From Bacillus thermozeamaize (GTDB lineage Bacteria; Bacillota; Bacilli; ZCTH02-B2), in NCBI GenBank assembly GCA_002159075.1, contig LZRT01000079.1:1-64000 (forward strand): a stretch of 64,000 nucleotides of DNA. The letters run 5' to 3'. The first letter of the stretch is position 1; each line of letters begins with the position of its first letter. Shown in pieces: positions 29,927 to 39,627 of the stretch. Both the position numbers and the translations under genes were made by a program. The notes under the pieces were generated by a model that was given only the letters and a program-made list of their open reading frames with translations, had not been told where the DNA came from and searched no databases.

Positions 29927-31716
29927 CCTCGTCCCCCCACTCCAAACAACTCTCCTTCCTCGGCGGACTTGGCTGCCCCTGCCAGCTTTTGTTCCATCGT
30001 CTCAAGCAGCCGGATCATCTGCTGGGAATGGTGTTCAAACGCATCCATCAGCTGCTTGAACCGCTGGCGATCGCCTTCGGCATGGGCGGCGATGGCCAAG
30101 CCGGCGGTTTCATGAAGCGATTTGTGAACCTCGTTCAACTCGCGGAAAACCGGCAGCTGCTTGAACGACGCAGGCGCGTGCCGGTCCATCCACTGTCCGA
30201 GATGGCAGGCGTGAGGATTGGCCGCCTGCTCCGGATCCAGCGGGTGATAGCCCATCACGTGGTTGTACAGCCACCACTTCCACAACAAATGATCGGTTTT
30301 GGCCTTCCGGATGAAGGCACGCTGATTGATGGCCACAAGCTTTTCCGCTTCCTGTTGCCGCATCGCATCCATTTGCAGGCTGACTTCGTACACTTCCTTG
30401 CTTACAGACACCGTCTCGTTCCGGGTTTTCTCCGCCACGCCGGCAACCTCATCCATCCGCTCCGCGATGGACTGCGCCGCGGCAGACTGTTCTTCCGTAA
30501 TCGCCGCTGTCTGCTGCATGGATTGGTCCGCGTGTTTTAAAACGCTGATAATCTGCTCCAAGCTTTCATTTGCGCCTTGCGTTTCTTCCACCCAGCGCAG
30601 CACCCGCGCGTTCATCTCTTGCGAGCGCGCGGAAACGGCGTTCAGCTCATGCTGCAGCCGGTGAATCACCCGTTCAATTTCCTGAATGGAGCCTTTGGTT
30701 TGTTCCGCCAGTTTGCGGATCTCGCTGGCCACCACTGCAAAACCTCTCCCCTGCTCACCCGCACGCGCCGCTTCGATCGAAGCGTTCAACGCCAAAAGAT
30801 TGGTCTGTTCAGCAATTTCCTGGATGATCTCCACCACTTTCGTGGTCTCCATCATCTGCTCCACCAGACTGTTCTGCGTATGGACGGTGTCATCCACCAT
30901 GCGGGCCACGTCCTGAAAACGCCGCAACACCTTGGACAGAACATCCTGGCTTTCCTCCGCCTGTTCCATCGCCTCCCGGCTTTCATCCGAAAAGGTCATC
31001 GTGTTCTCTGCGATCTGCTCAATCGCCGCCGTCAACTGTTGCACCGCGGCACGGACATCGTGCGCCAGCGAATCCAATTGTTCCATTCTTTCCATGATGC
31101 GGCGAAAATCGGTATGCTTCACGAACACCTCCAGCGACTGACTGAGATGCTCAAAATACTTGGTCTGGTTGTTGGCATCTTCATAGGCTTGCAGAACCAG
31201 CATATTTTCCAACAACATCATGCGGTTGAAAGCCAGCAGCGCCTGCACCAGCTGTTGCGGTTTCCACATGTATTTTTTCACAATGGCAGGAATCAACCGT
31301 TCATACAGGCGCATAAAAGAGCCGATGTACCAGACCGGCAGCAGCCCGATGCGGGCATGGGTGCGGCCGATGTTTTTCCGGGAATTGACATATGCTTCAT
31401 CCATCTCGCTTTGCGGGATGGAGAGCATCCATTTCCGGAATGTCGTCATCAATTGCTCCACACTTCTGTGACGCTCAATCAGCGCGCGCAACTCAGGATG
31501 CGCAAGCAGCTTGTCGTAATGTTTTTTTGTGACCGCATCCACCTCTTGTTGAAACTCTTTTTCCAGTTTTTGCAAAACGAGGAGATCCTGCTGATCCCAT
31601 TCGAGGAATTGCAGCCATGCCGCAATCTCATCCGGTATTGCAGGCATCCGCCCGGATTCTGCACTCTCCATTTCACTCTCACTTCTTTCCGCATGTTGAT
31701 TCAACCCGTTTTTCAC
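29923..31716 (-). CDS. Soluble globin-coupled chemoreceptor (HemAT-like) with C-terminal CZB domain
   Basis: Cytoplasmic oxygen/redox chemoreceptor candidate of 597 residues without TM helices. A protoglobin/globin-sensor domain (about 40-190) carries [17 protein letters not shown], aligning His120 with the heme-proximal His of B. subtilis HemAT. The MCP signalling domain (about 230-460) has the tip [21 protein letters not shown] chemoreceptor zinc-binding (CZB) domain follows at about 472-560, with [18 protein letters not shown] and VHKSLHE giving candidate His476, Cys504, His531 and His535. GTG 31716 is chosen because GGAGGA lies 7 nt upstream. The 201-nt gap upstream shows no clear promoter. 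Confidence 0.88.
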   Translation of the reverse strand: MKNGLNQHAERSESEMESAESGRMPAIPDEIAAWLQFLEWDQQDLLVLQKLEKEFQQEVDAVTKKHYDKLLAHPELRALIERHRSVEQLMTTFRKWMLSIPQSEMDEAYVNSRKNIGRTHARIGLLPVWYIGSFMRLYERLIPAIVKKYMWKPQQLVQALLAFNRMMLLENMLVLQAYEDANNQTKYFEHLSQSLEVFVKHTDFRRIMERMEQLDSLAHDVRAAVQQLTAAIEQIAENTMTFSDESREAMEQAEESQDVLSKVLRRFQDVARMVDDTVHTQNSLVEQMMETTKVVEIIQEIAEQTNLLALNASIEAARAGEQGRGFAVVASEIRKLAEQTKGSIQEIERVIHRLQHELNAVSARSQEMNARVLRWVEETQGANESLEQIISVLKHADQSMQQTAAITEEQSAAAQSIAERMDEVAGVAEKTRNETVSVSKEVYEVSLQMDAMRQQEAEKLVAINQRAFIRKAKTDHLLWKWWLYNHVMGYHPLDPEQAANPHACHLGQWMDRHAPASFKQLPVFRELNEVHKSLHETAGLAIAAHAEGDRQRFKQLMDAFEHHSQQMIRLLETMEQKLAGAAKSAEEGELFGVGGRG

Positions 31717-31917
31717 CCATTGTTCCTCCTCCAGCCATCCTTTGAACCCATACGCTTGTCCGACGCTTCCTGAAAAACGCACACGGGACACCGCCAGCGC
31801 GCGGAACCGTCCCTTTTCCTAAACAGGCAACTATCAATTTTTCTATGTACACCAGAATGATACCATAATATGCCACTTGATCGAACGATAATTATTCAAC
31901 CCGTTTGGAAAATACGG

Positions 31918-33003
31918 CTAACTCGTCAGGCATTTTCCGGGGTTCTGCTCATCCGTGGCCTTCTCATCCGCAAACAATGCACAGCGGCCTTTGCCCCCAC
32001 GCTTTGCCGCATACATCGCGCCATCCGCTCTGTCCAAAAGCTCTCGTTTCGTCAATCCGTGTTGCGGATACAAGGCGATACCGACGCTTACAGAAATGCT
32101 CACTTTCCCCTCCCCTGCTGCCATTTGCAGCCCGTCAAGGCTGCCCATCAGTTTCTCCGCCACCCGCCGTGCCTGCTCCGCATTGACATCCTGGATGATC
32201 ACCGCAAACTCGTCGCCGCCGAGGCGTCCGATCACATCGCTTTTTCGCAGGTTTTCCCGCAACGACTGTGCGACGAATGCCAGCACTTGGTCGCCGATCG
32301 TGTGGCCATACGTGTCGTTCACCCGTTTGAAATCGTCCAGATCGATAAACAAGAGGGCTCCCGTCTTACCGTACTGGCGCGAATACGCAAGCACCCGCTC
32401 CAGTTCCTCCTCAAACCTGCGCCGGTTGAACAGACCGGTCAGCGGATCATGGTCAGCGAGGTATTTGAAATAGGAATCGTAACACTCGATGCTCAAATCC
32501 AATACGATCCGTTTCATCAGCGACAGGAGAAACAGCTCAGTCCGTGCTGCCGTCGCCTGCTTCAGCAGATTCATGGATTGGACGATGGCTGACACGATCT
32601 CATTATAAACACTCAAAAGCCAGTCGGACTTCAAACCCATCCGCTGGCACGCCAATCCGATGCGCAAGCGCTCTCTGACATAAGACTCATCCATCCGGGA
32701 TGCAAACAACAAGCGCAGAAGGCCGCTGATCGTCTCCAGCAACCGCTCCCGGTTGGCATCCTGTCCAATCCATTGGGCAATCTCTGGATGAGACGACAAT
32801 CCTTCCACAACATGACCAGGGAGGCGCGAGAGCTGTTCTTTCAGATGTTTGCCCATTTCTTCCATCCGCAGCTCGTCTTCTTCAGTCCAAGAAACCAATG
32901 CCTTGCGAAGGTGCCACTGTCGTTCATCGCATGGAAGCCATTCTGCCGACTGCTTGACTTCAGAAAGCGGTTTTCCCGTCATCGTCTCCCGACCCATGTG
33001 CAT
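31918..33003 (-). CDS. Diguanylate cyclase with globin-like sensor domain
   Basis: Predicted c-di-GMP synthase of 361 residues. The C-terminal GGDEF domain (about 175-345) has RLGGDEF (active site intact) and an upstream RKSD (Arg253-Asp256), the inhibitory I-site. The N-terminal 170 residues resemble the globin-coupled sensor fold (SHPEIAQWIG..., MDESYVRERLRIGLACQRMGL). At the position of the heme-proximal His there is Cys119. Heme binding is therefore uncertain. Start ATG 33003 or 32997 behind AAAAGGGG. It lies upstream of the globin chemoreceptor on the same strand. Confidence 0.88.
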   Translation of the reverse strand: MHMGRETMTGKPLSEVKQSAEWLPCDERQWHLRKALVSWTEEDELRMEEMGKHLKEQLSRLPGHVVEGLSSHPEIAQWIGQDANRERLLETISGLLRLLFASRMDESYVRERLRIGLACQRMGLKSDWLLSVYNEIVSAIVQSMNLLKQATAARTELFLLSLMKRIVLDLSIECYDSYFKYLADHDPLTGLFNRRRFEEELERVLAYSRQYGKTGALLFIDLDDFKRVNDTYGHTIGDQVLAFVAQSLRENLRKSDVIGRLGGDEFAVIIQDVNAEQARRVAEKLMGSLDGLQMAAGEGKVSISVSVGIALYPQHGLTKRELLDRADGAMYAAKRGGKGRCALFADEKATDEQNPGKCLTS

Positions 33004-33193
33004 GGCACCCCTTTTTCCAATTGAAAGTGGGTTGCGCTCTCGGCCTCCTCATGATGAACCGTTTTTGCTCCTATGAAAATTTTACCATGGCGTGCCAGTG
33101 CCCATCCATGCAGGCTTCGGGTCAGACAACAACATTGCGGCATGATTCGGCGAATTGTCATAAAATGCCATTCGCATCATCAGACTTTGCGTT

Positions 33194-34099
33194 TCAGCGC
33201 AATAATTCACGCATTTTCCGCTGTGACGCGTTCTCGTCGAAAAAAAAACGCAACAATTCCTCTTCCCCAAGCAGAAATTCCGGGAATCGGACAAACAGAT
33301 GGTAACGCTCCCAGCGCATTTGCTCAAGCAAATGGCGCAACCGCATGTCCATCGTAAACGAAAGAAGCAACGGCCGATACCGGACAGCGCTTTCCGGATG
33401 CTGCCGGCGCCGCAGGAGAAAGAGCACAAACCGGTAAGGTATCTCCCGCCAATCCCGAACATTATGCACGCCCAGAAAGCAGGCGATGAGCAGCAGATTC
33501 AAGTGAATCCCCCCCGTTCCCCTCCCCCAGGCCAGGGAAAAGAGAAACAGGGCAACAGCACCCAGCACTCCCGCAATCGCCGCCTGGCGCAGCGCCCGCA
33601 AATAAGAAGCAAAGCGGTATGACACCGCCAGCAGCAATCTTCCTCCGTCCAAGGGCGGAACGGGCAGGAGGTTAAAACCGGCGATAAAGAGGTTTGCGGA
33701 AACAAAGTAATCCACCCAGAGAAGATTCCACCAGCCGAGCCAGCCAAACAACCAGGCAAACGGAAGCATCAACATATTCATCAGGGGGCCGGCGAGGATC
33801 ACCATGATTTCTTCACGAACGGACTCCCTCCGCACTTCCATCCGGGCAACGCCGCCAAACGGCAGCATCACCACTTCACGTACCGTCCAATTCAACCCAC
33901 GGGCCATCGACACATGTCCCAACTCATGAATCAAGACAATTCCGAACAGGGTGATCACTTCAAGAAAATGGCCCGTCACCACTGAGCCAAGCATCACGAG
34001 CCAAAAGAGGAGATGAATCCGGAAGCCAATTCCGCCAATGGTTATCCCCGGAATGACGCCTGCGCCGGCGTGACCCGGAGGGTGCATCCGTCTATTCAA
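33194..34099 (-). CDS. spoIVFB: Stage IV sporulation protein FB, site-2 metalloprotease
   Basis: Intramembrane zinc protease that processes pro-sigmaK in the mother cell. The M50 motif HELGH is at about residues 58-62 within a TM helix, and NLLPVPPLDGGR supplies the third zinc ligand. About six helices are followed by a C-terminal region of about 80 residues that could be the CBS-like regulatory part. The predicted TTG start lies inside the end of spoIVFA and has a weak SD; ATG four codons on is an alternative. BofC, encoded at 14.7 kb, belongs to the same checkpoint. Confidence 0.93.
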   Translation of the reverse strand: MNRRMHPPGHAGAGVIPGITIGGIGFRIHLLFWLVMLGSVVTGHFLEVITLFGIVLIHELGHVSMARGLNWTVREVVMLPFGGVARMEVRRESVREEIMVILAGPLMNMLMLPFAWLFGWLGWWNLLWVDYFVSANLFIAGFNLLPVPPLDGGRLLLAVSYRFASYLRALRQAAIAGVLGAVALFLFSLAWGRGTGGIHLNLLLIACFLGVHNVRDWREIPYRFVLFLLRRRQHPESAVRYRPLLLSFTMDMRLRHLLEQMRWERYHLFVRFPEFLLGEEELLRFFFDENASQRKMRELLR

Positions 34100-34931
34100 T
34101 GGTGATCACGGATTCAGGGTCGATAAATACTTTCCCCTGCCGAACCGCAAAAAACCACTGGCCGTCCGAATCCACGCGCCCAATCGAGTCACCCGGATAG
34201 ACCCAATCCTCCTTGGCCACACTTGCGTCCCGAAGCTTTGCATACCAGGTTTGCTTGCCGCGGGAATGCTGCACCACCACCGTCAGCCCCAATCCTGGCC
34301 GCTCCGATACATCCACCACCCATCCCGTTCCCACTGCAGTGACCATGCCGCCTGCCGGGGCATTCAGAAGGATCCCTTGATGCTGGGGAGAAAACGGCTT
34401 GGCTACCTGACCCGCCAAGGCGGTCCATTCTTCCTCCTGGCTCTTCGCCGAAAAGCCAAGCCAATTGGCTGCAAACACCGGCAAAAAGGAAGGGGAACTC
34501 TGAAACTGTTCCTCATACCAGGAACTGACTTCCGCAAAGTCAAAATCCCGCTTCAACGCTTCGGTCATCCAGGCCTGGACCGGTGCCATCTGCGGGTGCG
34601 TGCTGGTTTCGATCAGCCACACACAAGCCACTAGCGCAAGCGAGAAAATCCCTTGAATGAGCCACTTTCTGACCCGTGCCGGCTCCCTCCCGCCGCTATG
34701 CCGTGGCGGTGCGGACCATCCATCCCACGTTTGACCTGTGGAGGAATCCTCTGTCATCATGCCGGCACCCCTCAGGTAATCGCTTTCCCACTTCTCTGCC
34801 CAGCGCATCCCGCCCGAAGGAAAGCCGGACTGTGCCATGGTCCCGCGTGAAAGCCGGCTCATCAACTGCCGGCGGCGTCGCTTCGGCCTGGAGCGATATC
34901 GTTTTATGGAGGGAGGTTTTCTCCACTTCAC
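34092..34931 (-). CDS. spoIVFA: Stage IV sporulation protein FA, degenerate M23 peptidase
   Basis: Anchors and inhibits SpoIVFB in the outer forespore membrane. The protein has a basic cytoplasmic N-terminus (RYRSRPKRRRRQ), a single TM helix near residues 95-112 and a C-terminal lysostaphin/M23-like fold (GMVTAVGTGWVVDVSE... TVVVQHSRGKQTWYAKL). The M23 zinc-binding HxH is lost (YAKL), consistent with a non-enzymatic role. The GTG at 34931 follows AAAGGGTGGG; a TTG ten codons upstream is weaker. Overlaps spoIVFB by 8 nt. Confidence 0.87.
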   Translation of the reverse strand: MKWRKPPSIKRYRSRPKRRRRQLMSRLSRGTMAQSGFPSGGMRWAEKWESDYLRGAGMMTEDSSTGQTWDGWSAPPRHSGGREPARVRKWLIQGIFSLALVACVWLIETSTHPQMAPVQAWMTEALKRDFDFAEVSSWYEEQFQSSPSFLPVFAANWLGFSAKSQEEEWTALAGQVAKPFSPQHQGILLNAPAGGMVTAVGTGWVVDVSERPGLGLTVVVQHSRGKQTWYAKLRDASVAKEDWVYPGDSIGRVDSDGQWFFAVRQGKVFIDPESVITIE

Positions 34932-35022
34932 GTCTTCCCACCCTTTCCACCCAAAAGACAAGCGTTGTACTACACTTGTATGAGCAGAAAGAGCGGATTA
35001 TGTGCCGTCAGCCATCAGAACC

Positions 35023-36162
35023 TCAGTTTTTGAACATGATCTTTTTCCGGCGCATGCCGATGTTTAGCACCAGCCCCAGGGCGACAAAATTGCTCAGCAG
35101 CGAACTGCCGCCGTAACTGACGAATGGCAGCGGAATCCCGGTAATCGGCATTAGCTGGATCGTCATGCCGATATTCTCCAGGATGTGAAATATCCACATC
35201 CCGACGACGCCCATAATCACATAGACGCCGAACGTATCCTTGGCGTCGGCGGCAATCTGGAACATGCGATACAAGAGAAGGAAGAACAACAGAAGCAACA
35301 AGCTGGCACCGACAAAACCATGTTCCTCAGCGATCACCGTGAAGATAAAATCGGAATGCACCTCCGGCACCCATTGGTATTTCCCCTGCGTTCCCTGAAA
35401 CAACCCCTTGCCCAGAAGCTGGCCGGAACCGACAGCGATTAAGGACTGTTCCACCTGATATCGCAAATCGGCAGGCACCGCGTCCGGATTGATAAACGAG
35501 ATCAGCCGGTTCCACTGATGCGGCTTGATCACTTCGAAAAACGCTTCGCGATCCCAGAGATACAACCCGACCAATGCCGCCACGATAATCGCCAACACCA
35601 AAAAAAGAATGAGCACGTGCTGCCAGCGAATCTTGGCGGAAATCAGCATAAAGCCGGCGCTCCAAATCAGGACCAGCGAGGTGCCGAGATCCGGTTCCTG
35701 CAGGATGAGAACCAAGGGGACGGCAAGAATCAGAAAGGGCACCAACAAATCTGAAAACCGCTCCAGCCCTTTTCCTTGCTCCTCGCGCAGCGAAAAATAC
35801 CAGGCGAGCATCAGAATCAGGAAGATCTTCATCAATTCAGACGGCTGGAACTGTATCCCGCCCGGAAGCTTGTACCAAGAAAGCGCCCCTTTGCTCTCAT
35901 GCCCAAACACCCGCAATCCGGCCAGCAGCAACAGGCCGGCGATATACAACGCCGGCGCAACCAGGCGGACGTAACTGTAATCAACCAGCAACACAGCCGT
36001 CATCACGACAAATCCAATGCCATACCAGAGGAGCTGCTTTTGCGGGTAATCTTGTCCAGGCACCGCACCGGTAATGCCTATGTAACTGAAAACGGCCAAC
36101 CCGAGCACGATGAGGATGATATAGAGGTCCAATTCCCTGAAATACCGGAGCTGGTAACGCAT
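35023..36162 (-). CDS. rodA: Rod shape-determining protein RodA (SEDS glycosyltransferase)
   Basis: SEDS-family peptidoglycan polymerase of the elongasome, with ten TM helices in 379 residues. Signatures are GGIQFQPSELMKI, LILQEPDLGTSLVL (with the catalytic-loop Asp), PEVHSDFIFTVIAEEHGFVG and GIPLPFVSYGGSS. The strong SD GGAAGGGG precedes the ATG. It lies between spoIVFA and minD. The partner PBP2 gene is 1.6 kb upstream, so the SEDS-bPBP pair is encoded together with mreBCD. Confidence 0.95.
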   Translation of the reverse strand: MRYQLRYFRELDLYIILIVLGLAVFSYIGITGAVPGQDYPQKQLLWYGIGFVVMTAVLLVDYSYVRLVAPALYIAGLLLLAGLRVFGHESKGALSWYKLPGGIQFQPSELMKIFLILMLAWYFSLREEQGKGLERFSDLLVPFLILAVPLVLILQEPDLGTSLVLIWSAGFMLISAKIRWQHVLILFLVLAIIVAALVGLYLWDREAFFEVIKPHQWNRLISFINPDAVPADLRYQVEQSLIAVGSGQLLGKGLFQGTQGKYQWVPEVHSDFIFTVIAEEHGFVGASLLLLLFFLLLYRMFQIAADAKDTFGVYVIMGVVGMWIFHILENIGMTIQLMPITGIPLPFVSYGGSSLLSNFVALGLVLNIGMRRKKIMFKN

Positions 36163-36201
36163 GTCGAACCCCTTCCTTTCTGCCGTTCACGCGCCCGTGC
36201 T

Positions 36202-36996
36202 TCAAGCCCGCCGGAACATGTTCCGGAACCGCTGGAAAAACCCCTGCTCCTCCTCCAGCCTCATCAGCGGGACGCTTTCACCCATGATGCGACGGCTGAT
36301 GTTGCGAAAAGCGATGGCCGCTTTGGCGGCAGGATTGATCACCGTCGGCTCGCCATGGTGGGAAGATTTGATCACCATTTCATCGTCCGGCACCACGCCG
36401 AGCAAGTCAATTGACAAAACCTGGATCATTTCCTCGACATCCATCATGTCCCCTCGTCGGGCCATGCGCGGCTTGAGGCGATTGACCACCAGACGGGGGG
36501 TGATTTTTTTCTCCGCTTCCAAAAGACCGATCACGCGATCGGCATCCCGGACCGAAGCCACTTCGGGGACACTGACGACAATCGCGTGATCCGCTCCCTC
36601 CACGGCCGTTCTGAATCCATGCTCGATGCCGGCCGGACAATCGATCAGGACATAGTCAAAATCAGCCTTCAGTTCATCCACGATTTTCTTCACCTGCGCA
36701 GGCGAAATGGCTGTCTTGTCCTTGGTCTGGGCAGCCGGCAACAGGTACAGCTCATCAAACCGCTTGTCCTTTACCAGCGCTTGCTGCAACCGGCAATCCC
36801 CTTCCGCCACATCGAGCAAGTCGTAAACGATCCGGTTTTCCAATCCCATGATCACATCCAGGTTGCGCAAGCCGATATCCGTATCAACCAGGCAGACCTT
36901 TTTTCCTGCAAGGGCCAGCGCCGTGCCTATATTGGCTGTCACCGTGGTTTTCCCGACGCCGCCTTTTCCCGAAGTGATCACAATCGCTTCACCCAT
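36202..36996 (-). CDS. minD: Septum site-determining ATPase MinD
   Basis: Membrane-associated ParA-type ATPase positioning the division site with MinC. Deviant Walker A is GKGGVGKTT at about 10-18, Walker B is DYVLIDCPAGIE and switch I contains DTDIGLRNLD. The C-terminal segment (LEEEQGFFQRFRNMFRR) is an amphipathic membrane-targeting helix. ATG 36996 is 8 nt after AAGGGGA; GTG 37002 is an alternative. It overlaps minC by 8 nt. Confidence 0.97.
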   Translation of the reverse strand: MGEAIVITSGKGGVGKTTVTANIGTALALAGKKVCLVDTDIGLRNLDVIMGLENRIVYDLLDVAEGDCRLQQALVKDKRFDELYLLPAAQTKDKTAISPAQVKKIVDELKADFDYVLIDCPAGIEHGFRTAVEGADHAIVVSVPEVASVRDADRVIGLLEAEKKITPRLVVNRLKPRMARRGDMMDVEEMIQVLSIDLLGVVPDDEMVIKSSHHGEPTVINPAAKAAIAFRNISRRIMGESVPLMRLEEEQGFFQRFRNMFRRA

Positions 36997-37684
36997 TGGC
37001 ACGTTCCCCTTCCTTCAGAAAATACAGGCTCAGCTCCGGCCGAATCCGGGACAAGTGGTGTATCTGGTCAATAAAGATGCGATCCCCTTCCAAATAGGCA
37101 AATTGCATGACCCAATCCGCCTCTGACCATTCCTCCGGCGGCCGGCTGATATGACCGGCGATGCGAAGCTGGGTCGGAACAAACAGGGAAGCGGCAATGA
37201 TCCGATCGCGCGCTCCCCTGCAGCCTGCATGGGCGATCCCTCGCAGGGCCCCGAGCACCAGCACATCCCCCGCTGATTGAATGATCCCTCCCGGGTTGAC
37301 ATCCCCAAGCAGAAGGACATCCTGTTCGTACCTGAGGACCTGTCCTGAACGCACCGTACCTGAAACGATACGCAAATTACGGGTGTGGCTGGCCTGCAGA
37401 AGAGAGGGGGAATCTGACCGGATTTCGCGGATGACCAAACTTTTCTGCCCCGCAAACACCTGACGGAGAGCCTCTTCTTGGGCAGCCGTCAGTGCCCGCC
37501 TGCCAAGCTGAATGGTCACGTTCATCGCCGGTCCGTCAAAAAAGTGCTCATGGGCCTCCTGCAACTTGAATTCCAGCTCCGATAACACCTCCGCAAAGTC
37601 AGCCTCATCCTCAAGCAGAAAAAGCAGCCCATCTTTCATTCCCTTGATGATCACCCGGCTTCGCTTCCCTTCCACCGCCACCAC
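36989..37684 (-). CDS. minC: Septum site-determining protein MinC
   Basis: Inhibitor of FtsZ assembly recruited by MinD. N-terminal domain about 1-100; C-terminal beta-helix from about residue 110 with VRSGQVLRYEQDVLLLGDVN, GGIIQSAGDVLVLGALRG and the conserved AHAGCRGARD followed by RIIAASLFVPTQLRIAG. Start is GTG 37684 with only a G-rich upstream region, so a few codons of uncertainty remain. Confidence 0.95.
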   Translation of the reverse strand: MVAVEGKRSRVIIKGMKDGLLFLLEDEADFAEVLSELEFKLQEAHEHFFDGPAMNVTIQLGRRALTAAQEEALRQVFAGQKSLVIREIRSDSPSLLQASHTRNLRIVSGTVRSGQVLRYEQDVLLLGDVNPGGIIQSAGDVLVLGALRGIAHAGCRGARDRIIAASLFVPTQLRIAGHISRPPEEWSEADWVMQFAYLEGDRIFIDQIHHLSRIRPELSLYFLKEGERANG

Positions 37685-37752
37685 CCCATTGAAATACAGT
37701 TCATCCCTAAATTCGCCAATTTCTTCCGGAATTCCTGCTCCCGCCTTCGCCT

Positions 37753-39627
37753 TTACCGGTCTTCCCCTTGCGTTTCCTTCTTATCCAGGCCAAAATAGGC
37801 CTCGATGATCTTGCGCGACACCGGACCGCTGACGGCCGAACCGGCACCGCCTTTGGGAATGACGACGACAAAGGCAATTTCCGGATTGTGATAAGGAGCA
37901 TAGCCCAAAATCAACGAGTTGTCCCCTGCGCCGGTCTGCGCCGTCCCTGTCTTGGCCGCGACCTGGAAGGGCAATCCCTGATAGACACGATAACCCGTTC
38001 CGCCTGGCGAGGCCACCATCCGCATCCCTTCCTGCACATCCTTGATGTAGGCCGGATTCATCGGCAATCGGTTCAAGACCTTGGGCGTCTTGCGCCAGAT
38101 CACTTCCGCCTCCTCACCTGGTCTGTCCGTTCCCCGCCGGATCTCCTGCACCAGGTAGGGCTGCATTCGATAACCGCCGTTGGCAATCGTTGCCACGTAT
38201 TGGGCCAGCTGGATCGGGGTGTAGTTGTGGTACTGGCCGAAGGTCATATAGAGCAAGTTCCCGTAATACTTATCACGCCCCCGCAGACCAATCGACTCCT
38301 TCGGGAGATCAATGCCTGTCTTCTGCCCCAGGCCGAACATCTGGTAATAACGGTCAAACACGGGAAAGAGATCTTGGTATGGACCCGGGTGACGCTTCAC
38401 CATCCGTTCCCCGATCCCCACCATAAAGACGTTGGAAGAACGTTGCAGTGCCACCTTGGCCGTGATCATCCCCGAGGCCCGGCCACCGTCTGAAACCGTT
38501 CTTCCGCCCCCGATATGAATCACCCCGGCAGGCAACCGTGACTTAGGGGTAATCACCCCTTCGTGCATACCCATCAGGACCGTGGCCGGTTTGACGACCG
38601 ATCCGGGAGTATAGCTGCCGTTAATCGCGATGTTCTGCTCGCGTCCCTGTATCTCTTTTGCGTAAACTTCCGGTGAGATCTTGCCATTAAAAATATTGGG
38701 ATCAAAATTGGGGTAGTTGGCCATCGCCTTGACGGCGCCCGTCTTGGGGTCCAGAACGACCGCCGAAGCCTGCCTGACGCCTTTCTTCGCCAGACTGCGC
38801 ACCGTTTCCGCGAGAATCGCCTCCACCTTGGCCTGGAAATCACGGTCAATCGTCAGCACCAGGTCATGCCCCCGCACGGGAGCCACCACATTTTTCTTCC
38901 CGACCTGCTCATAACGGGAGTTGACCAACACTTCCATATACCCGTCAATGCCCTTCAGCACGTCCTCATACTGCGCTTCCAGCCCGAACACGCCGACGCG
39001 ATCATCCGCCCGGTACCCCTTGGCCAGATATTTGTCCTTCTCATCCGCCGGGACCGGACGCGTGTAACCCAGCACATGGCTTAAAAAATTGCCGTAAACA
39101 TACTTGCGCATCGGTTCCGGGACGACATCCACCCCCGGCAGCTCGTTCCGGTGTTCTTCCAGGTAGGCCATCACTTCCGGCGATATGCCCGACTTGATCC
39201 TGCGGGGAATGTAACTGGACATCCGCCGCTGCGGCCCCACATCCATCGCCTCCAGGACCTCTTTCGGTTCCATCTCCAGAACCTTTGCCAGGTGCTCCGC
39301 AATCGCCTGAATGTCCTGCTTAGGCTGGTTCCTGCCTTCCAACGGCTGAAACGTGACGGTAAACACCGTCTGGTTATCCACCAGGACCTCCCCGGAAGCG
39401 TCCAGGATCCGCCCACGCGGCGCGGTAATGGGCAGGCGCTTCAACTGGTTGTTTTCCGAAAGCATCGCATAGGTCTCTCCAGCCACCAGCTGAACGTGGG
39501 CAAGGCGCAACACCAGTACCGCGAAAACCACGAAAACAATGAAGAAAAGCAGCATCAAACGCCTGGCCAGCTGCTTGTCTTCCTTCGGTTCCAGCAACTT
39601 TTTTTCCTGCTCTGCCGTCTCTCTCAA
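37753..39627 (-). CDS. mrdA: Penicillin-binding protein 2, elongasome transpeptidase
   Basis: Class B PBP of 624 residues that crosslinks lateral-wall peptidoglycan with RodA and MreBCD. One N-terminal TM helix (about 26-45) leads to a PBP dimerisation domain (APRGRILDASGEVL) and a transpeptidase domain with the active-site tetrad SVVK in YTPGSVVKP, SSN in LQRSSNVF and KTG in AAKTGTAQ. Start TTG behind AGGTGG, overlapping the mreD stop as TTGA. PBP2 and the mre operon are thus translationally coupled. Confidence 0.95.
   Translation of the reverse strand: MRETAEQEKKLLEPKEDKQLARRLMLLFFIVFVVFAVLVLRLAHVQLVAGETYAMLSENNQLKRLPITAPRGRILDASGEVLVDNQTVFTVTFQPLEGRNQPKQDIQAIAEHLAKVLEMEPKEVLEAMDVGPQRRMSSYIPRRIKSGISPEVMAYLEEHRNELPGVDVVPEPMRKYVYGNFLSHVLGYTRPVPADEKDKYLAKGYRADDRVGVFGLEAQYEDVLKGIDGYMEVLVNSRYEQVGKKNVVAPVRGHDLVLTIDRDFQAKVEAILAETVRSLAKKGVRQASAVVLDPKTGAVKAMANYPNFDPNIFNGKISPEVYAKEIQGREQNIAINGSYTPGSVVKPATVLMGMHEGVITPKSRLPAGVIHIGGGRTVSDGGRASGMITAKVALQRSSNVFMVGIGERMVKRHPGPYQDLFPVFDRYYQMFGLGQKTGIDLPKESIGLRGRDKYYGNLLYMTFGQYHNYTPIQLAQYVATIANGGYRMQPYLVQEIRRGTDRPGEEAEVIWRKTPKVLNRLPMNPAYIKDVQEGMRMVASPGGTGYRVYQGLPFQVAAKTGTAQTGAGDNSLILGYAPYHNPEIAFVVVIPKGGAGSAVSGPVSRKIIEAYFGLDKKETQGEDR

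Noticed and set aside
31679-31720. Mini-frame ATG at 31720 (13 codons) overlapping the start of the globin chemoreceptor
   Set aside because: The SD is only 3 nt from this ATG but 7 nt from the in-frame GTG at 31716, and the peptide has no support.
34092-34931. SpoIVFA as an active M23 endopeptidase
   Set aside because: The fold is recognisable but the catalytic HxH is missing, as in known SpoIVFA proteins.
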